Shown here piece by piece: positions 1-5,503 of a DNA stretch of 6,885 nt (the first letter of the stretch is position 1; every line of letters begins with the position of its first letter). A program made the position numbers and the translations under genes. This stretch comes from Victivallales bacterium (GTDB taxonomy: Bacteria > Verrucomicrobiota > Lentisphaeria > Oligosphaerales > Oligosphaeraceae). The notes under the pieces were generated by a model. The model saw only the letters and a program-made list of their open reading frames with translations, made no database searches and was not told the origin of the DNA. The DNA lies in NCBI GenBank assembly GCA_900769285.1, contig CAAGGB010000119.1, positions 1 through 6,885 of the forward strand. The letters are read 5' to 3'.

Positions 1-21
1 ACCACCGGCTAATCAGGAGTC

Positions 22-62
22 GCCGCTTCGCGGCTTTCTTTCCGCCTCGCTTCGCTCGGCGG
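22..62. repeat. Two GC-rich inverted repeats (REP-like or terminator-like)
   Basis: Two adjacent palindromes are visible. GCCGC (22-26) pairs with GCGGC (30-34) across a 3-base loop and is followed by TTTCTTT (35-41). CCGCC (42-46) pairs with GGCGG (58-62), with a small GC-TTC-GC stem inside the loop. The first hairpin plus T-run could be the terminator of a gene lying left of the window. The pair together also looks like a REP-type intergenic palindrome. The sequence alone does not separate these options. Confidence 0.5.
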
Positions 63-74
63 GGTTGCTCTCGT

Positions 75-97
75 CTTGTTTTGTTTTGTGTGTTTTT
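75..97. repeat. T/G-rich intergenic patch with TTTTGTGTG core
   Basis: A low-complexity T/G stretch in otherwise GC-rich DNA. It contains the 13-mer TTTTGTGTGTTTT at 84-96, which recurs exactly at 5450-5462; its first nine bases recur at 6660-6668. It lies directly before the first 9-bp tandem array. Function unknown. Confidence 0.55.
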
Positions 98-100
98 CCC

Positions 101-148
101 CATAGGGCTCATAGGGCTCATAGGGCTCATTGCTCCCATAGGGCTCAT
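101..148. repeat. Tandem 9-bp repeat, unit CATAGGGCT
   Basis: Three perfect head-to-tail copies of CATAGGGCT start at 101, 110 and 119 and end in CAT. A fourth copy starts at 137 after a 6-base interruption. The array is in the untranslated region before the nucleotidase gene. Because the period is a multiple of three it stays open in some frames (Ala-His-Arg repeats on +, Glu-Pro-Tyr repeats on -), but nothing suggests it is translated. Confidence 0.85.
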
Positions 149-186
149 TGCCCCAGGCTTCTTCCGCGGTGCCTTCTTGCCGCCTC

Positions 187-213
187 GACTCAATCGACTC
201 AATCGACTCAATC
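187..213. repeat. Tandem 9-bp repeat, unit GACTCAATC
   Basis: Three perfect copies of GACTCAATC start at 187, 196 and 205. The array ends only 11 bases before the ATG at 224, so it occupies the place where a Shine-Dalgarno would be expected, and none is seen there. The unit differs from the array at 101-148 but has the same 9-bp length. Confidence 0.85.
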
Positions 214-223
214 ACGGACTGCC

Positions 224-1732
224 ATGATCCACCGTCTACTGCCCTTGCTGCTGTTGTCGTTTGCGCTGACCCTGACCGCCGAGCTGCGAGACATCCACAT
301 CCTGCAGACGGCGGACGTCCACACGCAGCTCCGTCCGACCACCCACGGGAGGGGCGGGCTACTGGCCGCCGCCACCGTCATCCGTCAGGCTCGTGAACGC
401 CTCAACCCGGACCATACGCTGCTCATCGACTGCGGCGACACCACCCAGGGCACCATCGCCGCAACCCTCTCCCAAGGCAGGGTTGGACTCCTCCCGCTTC
501 AGCTCCTGAACTACGACGTCTGGGTCCCCGGCAACCACGAGTTCGACTACGGCATCGAGACGTTCCTCGGCTTCATGCGCCAGACCCGCGACATCGCCCT
601 CTGCGCCAACCTCGCCGTCCGCGGACAGCCACCCTTCAGGCCCTGGACGCTCCTCACCCGCAATGGCCTCAAAATCGCCGTCATCGGCCTCACCAGCTCC
701 TATATGCGGAACTGGCTCCTCCCCGCCGACGCCCAGTCCCTCACCATCCACAACCACCGCACCCTCCTCCCCAAGCTCCTAGCCGACATCCGCACCCACC
801 AGCCCGACGCCATCATCCTCGCCGCACACCAGGGCTGGCTCCCCAACACCGACACCCGCGGCGTCAACGACATCGAGGACATCGCCAGCCGCTTCCCCGA
901 AATCGACCTCATCCTCGGCGCGCACACCCACCGCGACTTTCCCGGAACCACCATCGGACACCGCACCTGGTACCTCCAGCCGCCCCCACACGCCACCGCC
1001 GTCGCCCACGCCACCCTCACCATCGACACCGACGCCCACCGCGTCGTCAGCGTCACCTCACAGCTCCTCCCCGTCCCCGGCGACACCCCACGCGACACCG
1101 AGCTCGAACAGGCCCTCCAGCCCTTCATACGCCAGGAACGGCACGAACGACAGCGGCTCCTCAACGCCTCACTCGCCCAGGCCATCCCCTCCCGCGGCAT
1201 CCCCGGAACCTCCTGCGCCACCTCCGAACTCATCGCCGCCGCCATCGCCCACGCCACCGGCGCCGCCGTCGTCTTCCACGGCAAACTCTCCAACCACGAA
1301 CTCCCCGCCGGCAAGCTCCACGGCCATGACCTCCACCGGCTCCTCCCCTACGACAACGCCATCGTCACCGCCACCCTCACCCTCGACGACATCCAGACCA
1401 TCCTCAACGAACAGCTCAAATGGCGCCGGCACTACAGCTTCAACGGCATCTACGGCGCCACCGCCACCCTCAACCCAACCACCGGACTCGCAACCCTCAC
1501 CGGACTCGGCAAGACGCGAACCCTCCCGCACGACGACGCATCCCGACGCATCCTCGTCGCCTTCAACTCCCACGCCGCCGCCGGCTCCGGACGCTTCACC
1601 GCACTCCGCGCCATCCTCGCCTCACCAGCCGCACACACCACCCAGCTCAACCTCTCCACGCGACAGGCCGTCGAGAACTTCCTCGCCCAGCACCCCAATC
1701 TCACCCTGACGCCCTTCCCCTGGATTCAGTGA
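224..1732 (+). CDS. Exported 5'-nucleotidase / 2',3'-cyclic phosphodiesterase family protein (UshA/CpdB-like)
   Basis: A 502-residue metallophosphoesterase of the UshA/CpdB family, expected to hydrolyse nucleotides or cyclic nucleotides outside the cytoplasm with two bound metal ions. Residues 1-19 form a signal peptide (hydrophobic core about 5-18, cleavage near Ala19). The metal-binding set is complete: D31 and H33 (TADVH), D72 (CGD), N104 and H105 (GNHE), H202 (AAHQG), H234 and H236 (GAHTH). Their spacing matches E. coli UshA closely. Residues from about 310 form the 5'-nucleotidase C-terminal substrate domain, with the expected segments at 404-411 (YSFNGIYG) and 447-458, where base-stacking aromatics normally lie. 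The frame stays open upstream to position 65, but that part only translates the 9-bp repeats; ATG 224 is followed at once by the signal peptide. No Shine-Dalgarno is evident. No lipobox Cys is seen, so a periplasmic location is likely. Family assignment is firm; the exact substrate (5'-NMP, 2',3'-cNMP or other phosphoester) cannot be read. Confidence 0.92.
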   Translation: MIHRLLPLLLLSFALTLTAELRDIHILQTADVHTQLRPTTHGRGGLLAAATVIRQARERLNPDHTLLIDCGDTTQGTIAATLSQGRVGLLPLQLLNYDVWVPGNHEFDYGIETFLGFMRQTRDIALCANLAVRGQPPFRPWTLLTRNGLKIAVIGLTSSYMRNWLLPADAQSLTIHNHRTLLPKLLADIRTHQPDAIILAAHQGWLPNTDTRGVNDIEDIASRFPEIDLILGAHTHRDFPGTTIGHRTWYLQPPPHATAVAHATLTIDTDAHRVVSVTSQLLPVPGDTPRDTELEQALQPFIRQERHERQRLLNASLAQAIPSRGIPGTSCATSELIAAAIAHATGAAVVFHGKLSNHELPAGKLHGHDLHRLLPYDNAIVTATLTLDDIQTILNEQLKWRRHYSFNGIYGATATLNPTTGLATLTGLGKTRTLPHDDASRRILVAFNSHAAAGSGRFTALRAILASPAAHTTQLNLSTRQAVENFLAQHPNLTLTPFPWIQ

Positions 1733-1754
1733 CGCCTCCCCCCACACACGACAG

Positions 1755-1765
1755 AACGTGACGTT
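1755..1765. promoter_or_regulatory. Short perfect palindrome AACGT-G-ACGTT
   Basis: AACGT and ACGTT are exact reverse complements around one central base. The site lies 22 bases after the nucleotidase stop, in the 127-bp gap before the membrane-protein gene. ACGTCC/AACGTC half-like motifs recur in the same gap near 1784, 1837 and 1853. It could be a protein-binding site. The loop is too small for an RNA hairpin, so it is not a terminator. Evidence is sequence symmetry only. Confidence 0.25.
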
Positions 1766-1795
1766 TTTGGACTGCGCCGCCGCAACGTCCCCCAA

Positions 1796-1813
1796 ATAAT
1801 AGGCTATATTATG
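1796..1813 (+). promoter_or_regulatory. AT-rich -10-like element (TATATT) before the membrane-protein gene
   Basis: An isolated AT-rich patch in GC-rich DNA. It contains TATATT at 1805-1810 (five of six matches to TATAAT), 49 bases before the ATG at 1860. No convincing -35 hexamer is present at 16-18 bases upstream, so this is a weak promoter call. It would drive 1860-2276 and possibly the genes beyond. Confidence 0.3.
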
Positions 1814-1859
1814 GACAAGCCATCCCGACGCCACACACGTCCAGCATCCGTCACGTCCC

Positions 1860-2276
1860 ATGATTAGCCTCCATCTGCTCATGCCCCTCCTCGCGGCAGC
1901 CGCCATCGCCGGACTCGCCTGCATCGCCGTCGCCTGCCTGCGCCGCCCGCGACTCCATCGCCAGCTCCCCCCCGACGCCGACTGGACGCCCTTCAACGAG
2001 CTCTCGATGGCCTTCATCCTCACCAATGCCGGCCTTTTCTTCGCCATCCAGTGCCTCCGAGGCACCATCATCCTCGCCGTCGCCGCCGCACTCCCCCTCT
2101 TCGCCGCCATCGGCAGCCACCTCCGCTACCGCCAACTGCTCGCCCAGCAGACCGACGATGGCGTTCCGTCCGCCAGCCGACGCCCCATCCTGCTCAATCA
2201 CCTCCTGCTCTGCCTCGGCATCCTCTGCACCTACGCCGCCGAACTCCTCGCCATCCTCGTCGTCCTCAGTCGCTAA
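1860..2276 (+). CDS. Small multi-pass membrane protein of unknown function
   Basis: I do not recognise this 138-residue protein. Four hydrophobic segments can be seen: about 4-27, 49-66, 68-86 and 110-135. A short basic and proline-containing loop lies at 28-42 (RRPRLHRQ), and a polar loop at 88-109. Cysteines occur at 21, 26, 65, 118 and 123, all inside or at the edge of predicted membrane segments. Codon use matches the neighbours (C-ending codons), which supports a real gene despite the missing homology. ATG 1860 is the first start after the AT-rich patch; there is no clear Shine-Dalgarno. Met8 (1881) is a possible alternative but would shorten the first membrane helix. The next gene starts 106 bases downstream with its own RBS, and no terminator is seen between them, so read-through into purO-pgm is possible. 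Confidence 0.7.
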   Translation: MISLHLLMPLLAAAAIAGLACIAVACLRRPRLHRQLPPDADWTPFNELSMAFILTNAGLFFAIQCLRGTIILAVAAALPLFAAIGSHLRYRQLLAQQTDDGVPSASRRPILLNHLLLCLGILCTYAAELLAILVVLSR

Positions 2277-2317
2277 GTTTCTCCCTTGCCCACCGCTGAG
2301 CCGCACCACACGCTTTA

Positions 2318-2329
2318 GAAAACGCTTTC
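2318..2329. promoter_or_regulatory. Candidate LacI/PurR-family operator upstream of purO
   Basis: GAAAACGCTTTC is a palindrome centred on the CG at 2323-2324, with five of six base pairs symmetric. A central CG flanked by A- and T-rich half sites is typical of LacI-family operators. Read on the - strand (GAAAGCGTTTTC), it matches 10 of 12 core positions of the E. coli PurR consensus (GCAAACGTTTTC). It is 54 bases upstream of the purO start. ACGCTTT also occurs as a direct repeat at 2310 and 2322. No regulator gene is in the window, so the call rests on symmetry, likeness and location. Confidence 0.35.
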
Positions 2330-2368
2330 CTTAAACCAGACACCAGGTTCACCTAACCCCCAAAAAAC

Positions 2369-2375
2369 AAAGGAA
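2369..2375 (+). promoter_or_regulatory. Ribosome binding site of purO
   Basis: AAAGGAA, with the AGGA core ending 8 bases before ATG 2383. It fixes the start codon, which also agrees with the conserved N-terminus of the family. Confidence 0.7.
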
Positions 2376-2382
2376 TGTCATC

Positions 2383-3030
2383 ATGTATGTAGGCCGTATC
2401 GTCGCCATCGCCCGCACCACCGACGGTCGCGGAGCCGCCCTGTACCGCGTCTCCTCGCGCTCCTTCCCCAACCGCCAGGCCAAAGTGCTGCCCAACGCCA
2501 TCGCCATCGTCCCCAAGCCCGGCTTCGAGGGCGACATCCACAAGAACCCCTACATCGCCTACAACTGCTTCCGCACCGCCCGCGACTTCGCCGTCGTCTC
2601 CAACGGCTCCCACACCGACCCCGTCGCCGAGAAGCTCCAGTCCGGCATGATTCCGCGCGACGCACTCGCCTCCGTCATGCTCGCCATGGACTTCGAGCAT
2701 GACTCCCTCGACACCCCGCGCATCACCGGCATCACCACGCCCGACGGCAGCAAGGGCTGGCTCGCCATCGTCCGCCGCGACGCACTCCTCGTCCGCGAAT
2801 TCGACCTCCAGCCCGGCCAGGCCTTCTACGTCTCCACCTACGAGCGCAACGAGCCCTCCATCGCCCAGGTCGACCACGCCTTCTCCGCCACGACCGCCGA
2901 ACAGGCCTGCGACTTCATCCTCCATGGCGGCGTCTTCGCCGACTTCGAACGCCCCGTCTCCGCCGTCTGCGCCGTCGCCAACCCCGACGCCACCTACGCC
3001 ACCGCCACCAAGGACGAGCCCCAGGCCTGA
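2383..3030 (+). CDS. purO: IMP cyclohydrolase, archaeal type (PurO)
   Basis: A cytoplasmic enzyme of 215 residues that closes the purine ring of FAICAR to give IMP, the last step of de novo purine synthesis (EC 3.5.4.10). It begins with MYVGR and carries the family signature YRVSSRSFPNR at 21-31, followed by KNPYIAYNC at 54-62 and a C-terminal segment QAFYVSTYERNEPS at 146-159. These are hallmarks of PurO (IMP_cyclohyd family, first described in methanogens, about 200 residues). It is unrelated to the N-terminal domain of PurH, which does this step in most bacteria. The last 15 residues or so (Ala/Thr/acidic) look like a dispensable tail. A good Shine-Dalgarno supports the start. pgm follows after 54 bases with no terminator between them, so the two are probably co-transcribed. 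A LacI/PurR-like palindrome lies upstream. Codon use is the same as the neighbours, so any acquisition is not recent. Confidence 0.93.
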   Translation: MYVGRIVAIARTTDGRGAALYRVSSRSFPNRQAKVLPNAIAIVPKPGFEGDIHKNPYIAYNCFRTARDFAVVSNGSHTDPVAEKLQSGMIPRDALASVMLAMDFEHDSLDTPRITGITTPDGSKGWLAIVRRDALLVREFDLQPGQAFYVSTYERNEPSIAQVDHAFSATTAEQACDFILHGGVFADFERPVSAVCAVANPDATYATATKDEPQA

Positions 3031-3070
3031 CGCCCCGCACGCCCCCACCCACACCCCATCCATTCTTTTT

Positions 3071-3075
3071 AGGAG
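3071..3075 (+). promoter_or_regulatory. Ribosome binding site of pgm
   Basis: AGGAG directly after a CTTTTT stretch, 9 bases before ATG 3085. It supports this start over internal ones. Confidence 0.7.
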
Positions 3076-3084
3076 CTCACCGCC

Positions 3085-4719
3085 ATGGCTCATGAACTAG
3101 CCGGAAAAGAGGTCCCGCAGGACGCGCTCGTCAACATCCCCGCCCTCATCGCCCAGTACTACACCGGCAAACCCGACCCCGCCGAACCCACCCAGCGCGT
3201 CTCCTTCGGCACCTCCGGACACCGGGGAACCTCCCTCAACAACAGCTTCAACGACGACCACATCGCCGCCATCACCCAGGCCATCGTCGAGTACCGCGCC
3301 AACGCCCACATCACCGGCCCGCTCTTCCTCGGCATGGACACCCACGCACTCTCCGAGCCCGCCCACCGCACCGCCATCGAGGTCCTCGCCGCCAACGGCG
3401 TCCTCACCCGCATCGCCAAGGGCGGCGAATACACCCCCACGCCCGTCATCTCGCACGCCATCATCACCTACAACCGCGGACGCGCCGACGACCTCGCCGA
3501 CGGCATCGTCATCACACCCTCCCATAACCCGCCCACCGACGGCGGCTTCAAGTACAACCCCACCCACGGCGGACCCGCCGACACCGACGCCACCGGCGCC
3601 ATCGCCAAACGCGCCAACCAGCTCCTCGAAAACCATAACCGCGACGTCAAGCGCATCCCACTCCAGCAGGCACTCAAGGCCGACTGCATCCAGGAGCACG
3701 ACTACGTCACGCCCTACGTCGACGACCTCCGCAACATCATCGACTTCGATGTCATCCGCAAAGCCGGACTCCGCATCGCCGCCGACGCCCTCGGCGGCGC
3801 CGGACTCCACTTCTGGCGCCCCATCGCCGAGACCTACGGCCTCGACCTCACCATCTACAACAGCGCACCCAACCCCACCTTCGGCTTCATGCGCTTCGAC
3901 CACGACGGCAAAATCCGCATGGACTGCTCCTCCCCCTACGCCATGGCCGGACTCATCCGACTCCGCAAGGACTTCGACATCGCCGTCGCCAACGACCCCG
4001 ACTTCGACCGCCACGGCATCGTCGCTCCCTCCGCCGGCCTCATGAACCCCAACCACTACCTCGCCGTCGCCATCCGCTACCTCTTCCAGACACGAAAGAA
4101 CTGGCCCGCCGACGCCAAGGTCGGCAAGACCGCCGTCTCCTCCAGCCTCATCGACAAGGTCGCCAGCGGCATCGGCCGACAGCTCCACGAAGTACCCGTC
4201 GGCTTCAAGTGGTTCGTCCCCGGACTCTCACAGCACTGGCTCGGCTTCGGCGGCGAGGAATCCGCCGGCGCCTCCTTCCTCCGCCTCGACGGAACCACCT
4301 GGACCACCGACAAGGACGGCTTCATCCTCGCCCTCCTCGCCGCCGAAATCACCGCCGCCACCGGAAAGGACCCCGCACAGCACTACGAGGATATCGTCGC
4401 ACAGTACGGACGCTCCTACTACCAGCGCATCGACTCCCCCGCCTCACCCGAGCAGAAGGCCGCGATCCTCAAGCTCAACCCCGACGCCATCGCCGCCACC
4501 ACCCTCGCCGGCGACCCCATCACCGCCAAACTCACCAACGCCCCCGGCAACCACGCCTCCATCGGCGGCCTCAAGGTCGTCACCGACCGCGGCTGGTTCG
4601 CCGTCCGACCCTCCGGAACCGAGAACATCTCCAAGGTCTACGCCGAAAGCCTCGTCTCCGAAGCGCACCTCAAGCAAATCCAGCAGGAGGCCACCGCCAT
4701 CCTCAGCTCCCTGAACTGA
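3085..4719 (+). CDS. pgm: Phosphoglucomutase (alpha-D-glucose phosphate-specific)
   Basis: A cytoplasmic enzyme that interconverts glucose-1-phosphate and glucose-6-phosphate (EC 5.4.2.2), linking glycolysis to glycogen and nucleotide-sugar synthesis. At 544 residues it is nearly the length of E. coli Pgm (546) and is colinear with it. Motifs in order: FGTSGHRG (41-48, phosphate site); TPSHNPP (144-150) with the phosphorylated serine S146; DPDFDRHG (304-311), whose three aspartates D304, D306 and D308 bind Mg; VGFKWFV (372-378); GEESAG (390-395, sugar specificity loop); and RPSGTE (508-513, C-terminal phosphate-binding loop). All key residues are present, so it should be active. It lies 54 bases after purO, has its own RBS, and is followed by a strong terminator, making it the last gene of the unit. 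The pairing with purO is not a standard operon and has no obvious pathway reason. Confidence 0.97.
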   Translation: MAHELAGKEVPQDALVNIPALIAQYYTGKPDPAEPTQRVSFGTSGHRGTSLNNSFNDDHIAAITQAIVEYRANAHITGPLFLGMDTHALSEPAHRTAIEVLAANGVLTRIAKGGEYTPTPVISHAIITYNRGRADDLADGIVITPSHNPPTDGGFKYNPTHGGPADTDATGAIAKRANQLLENHNRDVKRIPLQQALKADCIQEHDYVTPYVDDLRNIIDFDVIRKAGLRIAADALGGAGLHFWRPIAETYGLDLTIYNSAPNPTFGFMRFDHDGKIRMDCSSPYAMAGLIRLRKDFDIAVANDPDFDRHGIVAPSAGLMNPNHYLAVAIRYLFQTRKNWPADAKVGKTAVSSSLIDKVASGIGRQLHEVPVGFKWFVPGLSQHWLGFGGEESAGASFLRLDGTTWTTDKDGFILALLAAEITAATGKDPAQHYEDIVAQYGRSYYQRIDSPASPEQKAAILKLNPDAIAATTLAGDPITAKLTNAPGNHASIGGLKVVTDRGWFAVRPSGTENISKVYAESLVSEAHLKQIQQEATAILSSLN

Positions 4720-4761
4720 CCACGGCAAGCCGACCAACCGGCCAGACCCTCACTCAAACCA

Positions 4762-4801
4762 GGCGCTCCCCTCAGCCCTCCCGCCGAGGGAGCGCCTTCT
4801 T
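4762..4801 (+). terminator. Rho-independent terminator after pgm
   Basis: GGCGCTCCC (4762-4770) is the exact reverse complement of GGGAGCGCC (4788-4796). The stem can extend to 11 pairs with one bulged C, around a loop of about 12 bases. TTCTT follows directly. It starts 43 bases after the pgm stop and separates purO-pgm from recX. Confidence 0.82.
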
Positions 4802-4831
4802 GCCTAACAACCATCACACCCATCCGCCATC

Positions 4832-5353
4832 ATGCCCGACGACGATCTGCCACCCCTCGAGGCCTGCCGCGAAAAGGCCCTCAAGCTGCTCGAAGGCAGA
4901 CCACACTCCGTCCTGGAACTCCGACGAAAGCTCCTCAGCCGACGCACCTTCGCCCCCGACCTCATCGAGACCGTCATCGCCGACTTCCTCCAAGTCGGAC
5001 TCCTCGACGACGCCGACTTCGCGCGAACCGCCTGCGACGCCCTCAAGTCCTCCTCACCCATCGGCCGCCGACGCGCACAGCAGAAGCTCATCCGACACGG
5101 ACTCGCACCCGAACTCGTCCGGCAAACCCTCGATGACCACTGGGACACCGCCGATGACCCGGAGACCGAACGCGCCCTCCGCGCCGCACGCCAGAAATGG
5201 CGCACCCTCCAACGCCAGAACCGCCCGCTCCCCCTCAAACGCCAGAGCCTGGCACGCTTCCTCGCCGCGCGCGGCTTCGCCTCCCCCACCATCGCCGCTC
5301 TCCTCGCCAAACCCGACTTCAAAACCGACCAGCCCCGCGACGAGAACCCCTGA
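4832..5353 (+). CDS. recX: RecX family regulatory protein
   Basis: A 173-residue helical, basic protein of the RecX family, which binds RecA filaments and limits RecA activity in recombination and SOS induction. The fold is a series of three-helix repeats. The first covers about 11-51 (ALKLLEGRPHSVLELRRKLL). The family signature follows at 53-65 (LQVGLLDDADFAR). A second repeat with basic residues spans about 78-102 (GRRRAQQKLIRHGLAPELV). A last repeat at about 138-158 (QSLARFLAARGFASPTIAALL) matches the conserved C-terminal RGF element. Length is typical. It starts 31 bases after the pgm terminator without a visible Shine-Dalgarno, so it probably has its own promoter, which I cannot identify. 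recA, often adjacent in other bacteria, is not in this window. RecX sequences diverge widely; the assignment is good, but the effect on RecA is inferred from the family. Confidence 0.87.
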   Translation: MPDDDLPPLEACREKALKLLEGRPHSVLELRRKLLSRRTFAPDLIETVIADFLQVGLLDDADFARTACDALKSSSPIGRRRAQQKLIRHGLAPELVRQTLDDHWDTADDPETERALRAARQKWRTLQRQNRPLPLKRQSLARFLAARGFASPTIAALLAKPDFKTDQPRDENP

Positions 5354-5385
5354 CCTCGCCCCCCCAGCCAGATGCTGCCCACTAC

Positions 5386-5405
5386 CACGCGCACCTTTTC
5401 GCGTG
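5386..5405 (+). terminator. Possible terminator hairpin after recX
   Basis: CACGCG (5386-5391) and CGCGTG (5400-5405) form a perfect 6-bp stem with an 8-base loop. TTGCCCTTTTT follows, which is T-rich but interrupted by GCCC. It begins 32 bases after the recX stop. The position suits a terminator; the broken T-run lowers confidence. Confidence 0.5.
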
Positions 5406-5407
5406 TT

Positions 5408-5462
5408 GCCCTTTTTGCCCTCTTTGCCCTTTTTGCCCTTTTTTGTATATTTTGTGTGTTTT
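5408..5462. repeat. Tandem 9-bp T-rich repeat (unit GCCCTTTTT) and TTTTGTGTG core
   Basis: Four head-to-tail units, GCCCTTTTT, GCCCTCTTT, GCCCTTTTT and GCCCTTTTTT, occupy 5408-5444. They are followed by a TATATT element and the 13-mer TTTTGTGTGTTTT (5450-5462) that also occurs at 84-96. It fills most of the gap between recX and the acetyltransferase gene. As at the left end of the window, a 9-bp array and the TTTTGTGTG core occur side by side before a gene start. Confidence 0.8.
5424..5451 (+). promoter_or_regulatory. Candidate promoter of the acetyltransferase gene
   Basis: TTGCCC at 5424-5429 (four of six matches to TTGACA) and TATATT at 5446-5451 (five of six matches to TATAAT) are 16 bases apart. 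Transcription would begin near 5458, giving a leader of about 45 bases. The -35 half lies inside the 9-bp array, whose other copies present the same TTGCCC at different distances. It is the best sigma70-like match in the window, but T-rich repeats produce such matches easily. Confidence 0.4.
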
Positions 5463-5486
5463 GTGGATCAGAAGTACGTGGATCAT

Positions 5487-5494
5487 AAAAGGAG
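5487..5494 (+). promoter_or_regulatory. Ribosome binding site of the acetyltransferase gene
   Basis: AAAAGGAG ends 9 bases before ATG 5504. A second ATG follows at 5507 in the same frame; spacing slightly favours the first. Confidence 0.75.
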
Positions 5495-5503
5495 ACCACC
5501 CCT

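Noticed and set aside
1..12. 3' end of an upstream gene (frame ending in TAA at 10-12)
   Set aside because: Only three codons precede the stop, which is too little to support a gene. The hairpin plus T-run at 22-41 would be compatible with its terminator.
9..215. Minus-strand ORF of 68 residues with Ser-Ile-Glu and Glu-Pro-Tyr repeats
   Set aside because: It is a translation of the two 9-bp arrays, which remain open because the period is a multiple of three. It has no RBS and no protein-like composition outside the repeats.
65..223. Upstream extension of the nucleotidase reading frame from a TTG at 65
   Set aside because: It only translates the T-rich patch and the 9-bp repeats into Ala-His-Arg and Ser-Thr-Gln repeats. 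The signal peptide begins at ATG 224.
2353..3093. Minus-strand ORF (246 residues) opposite purO
   Set aside because: Same antisense composition artefact; purO is unambiguous on the + strand.
3097..4188. Long minus-strand ORF (363 residues) opposite pgm
   Set aside because: It is rich in Gly, Val, Asp and Glu, as expected from the reverse complement of C-ending codons. The pgm frame has full motif support.
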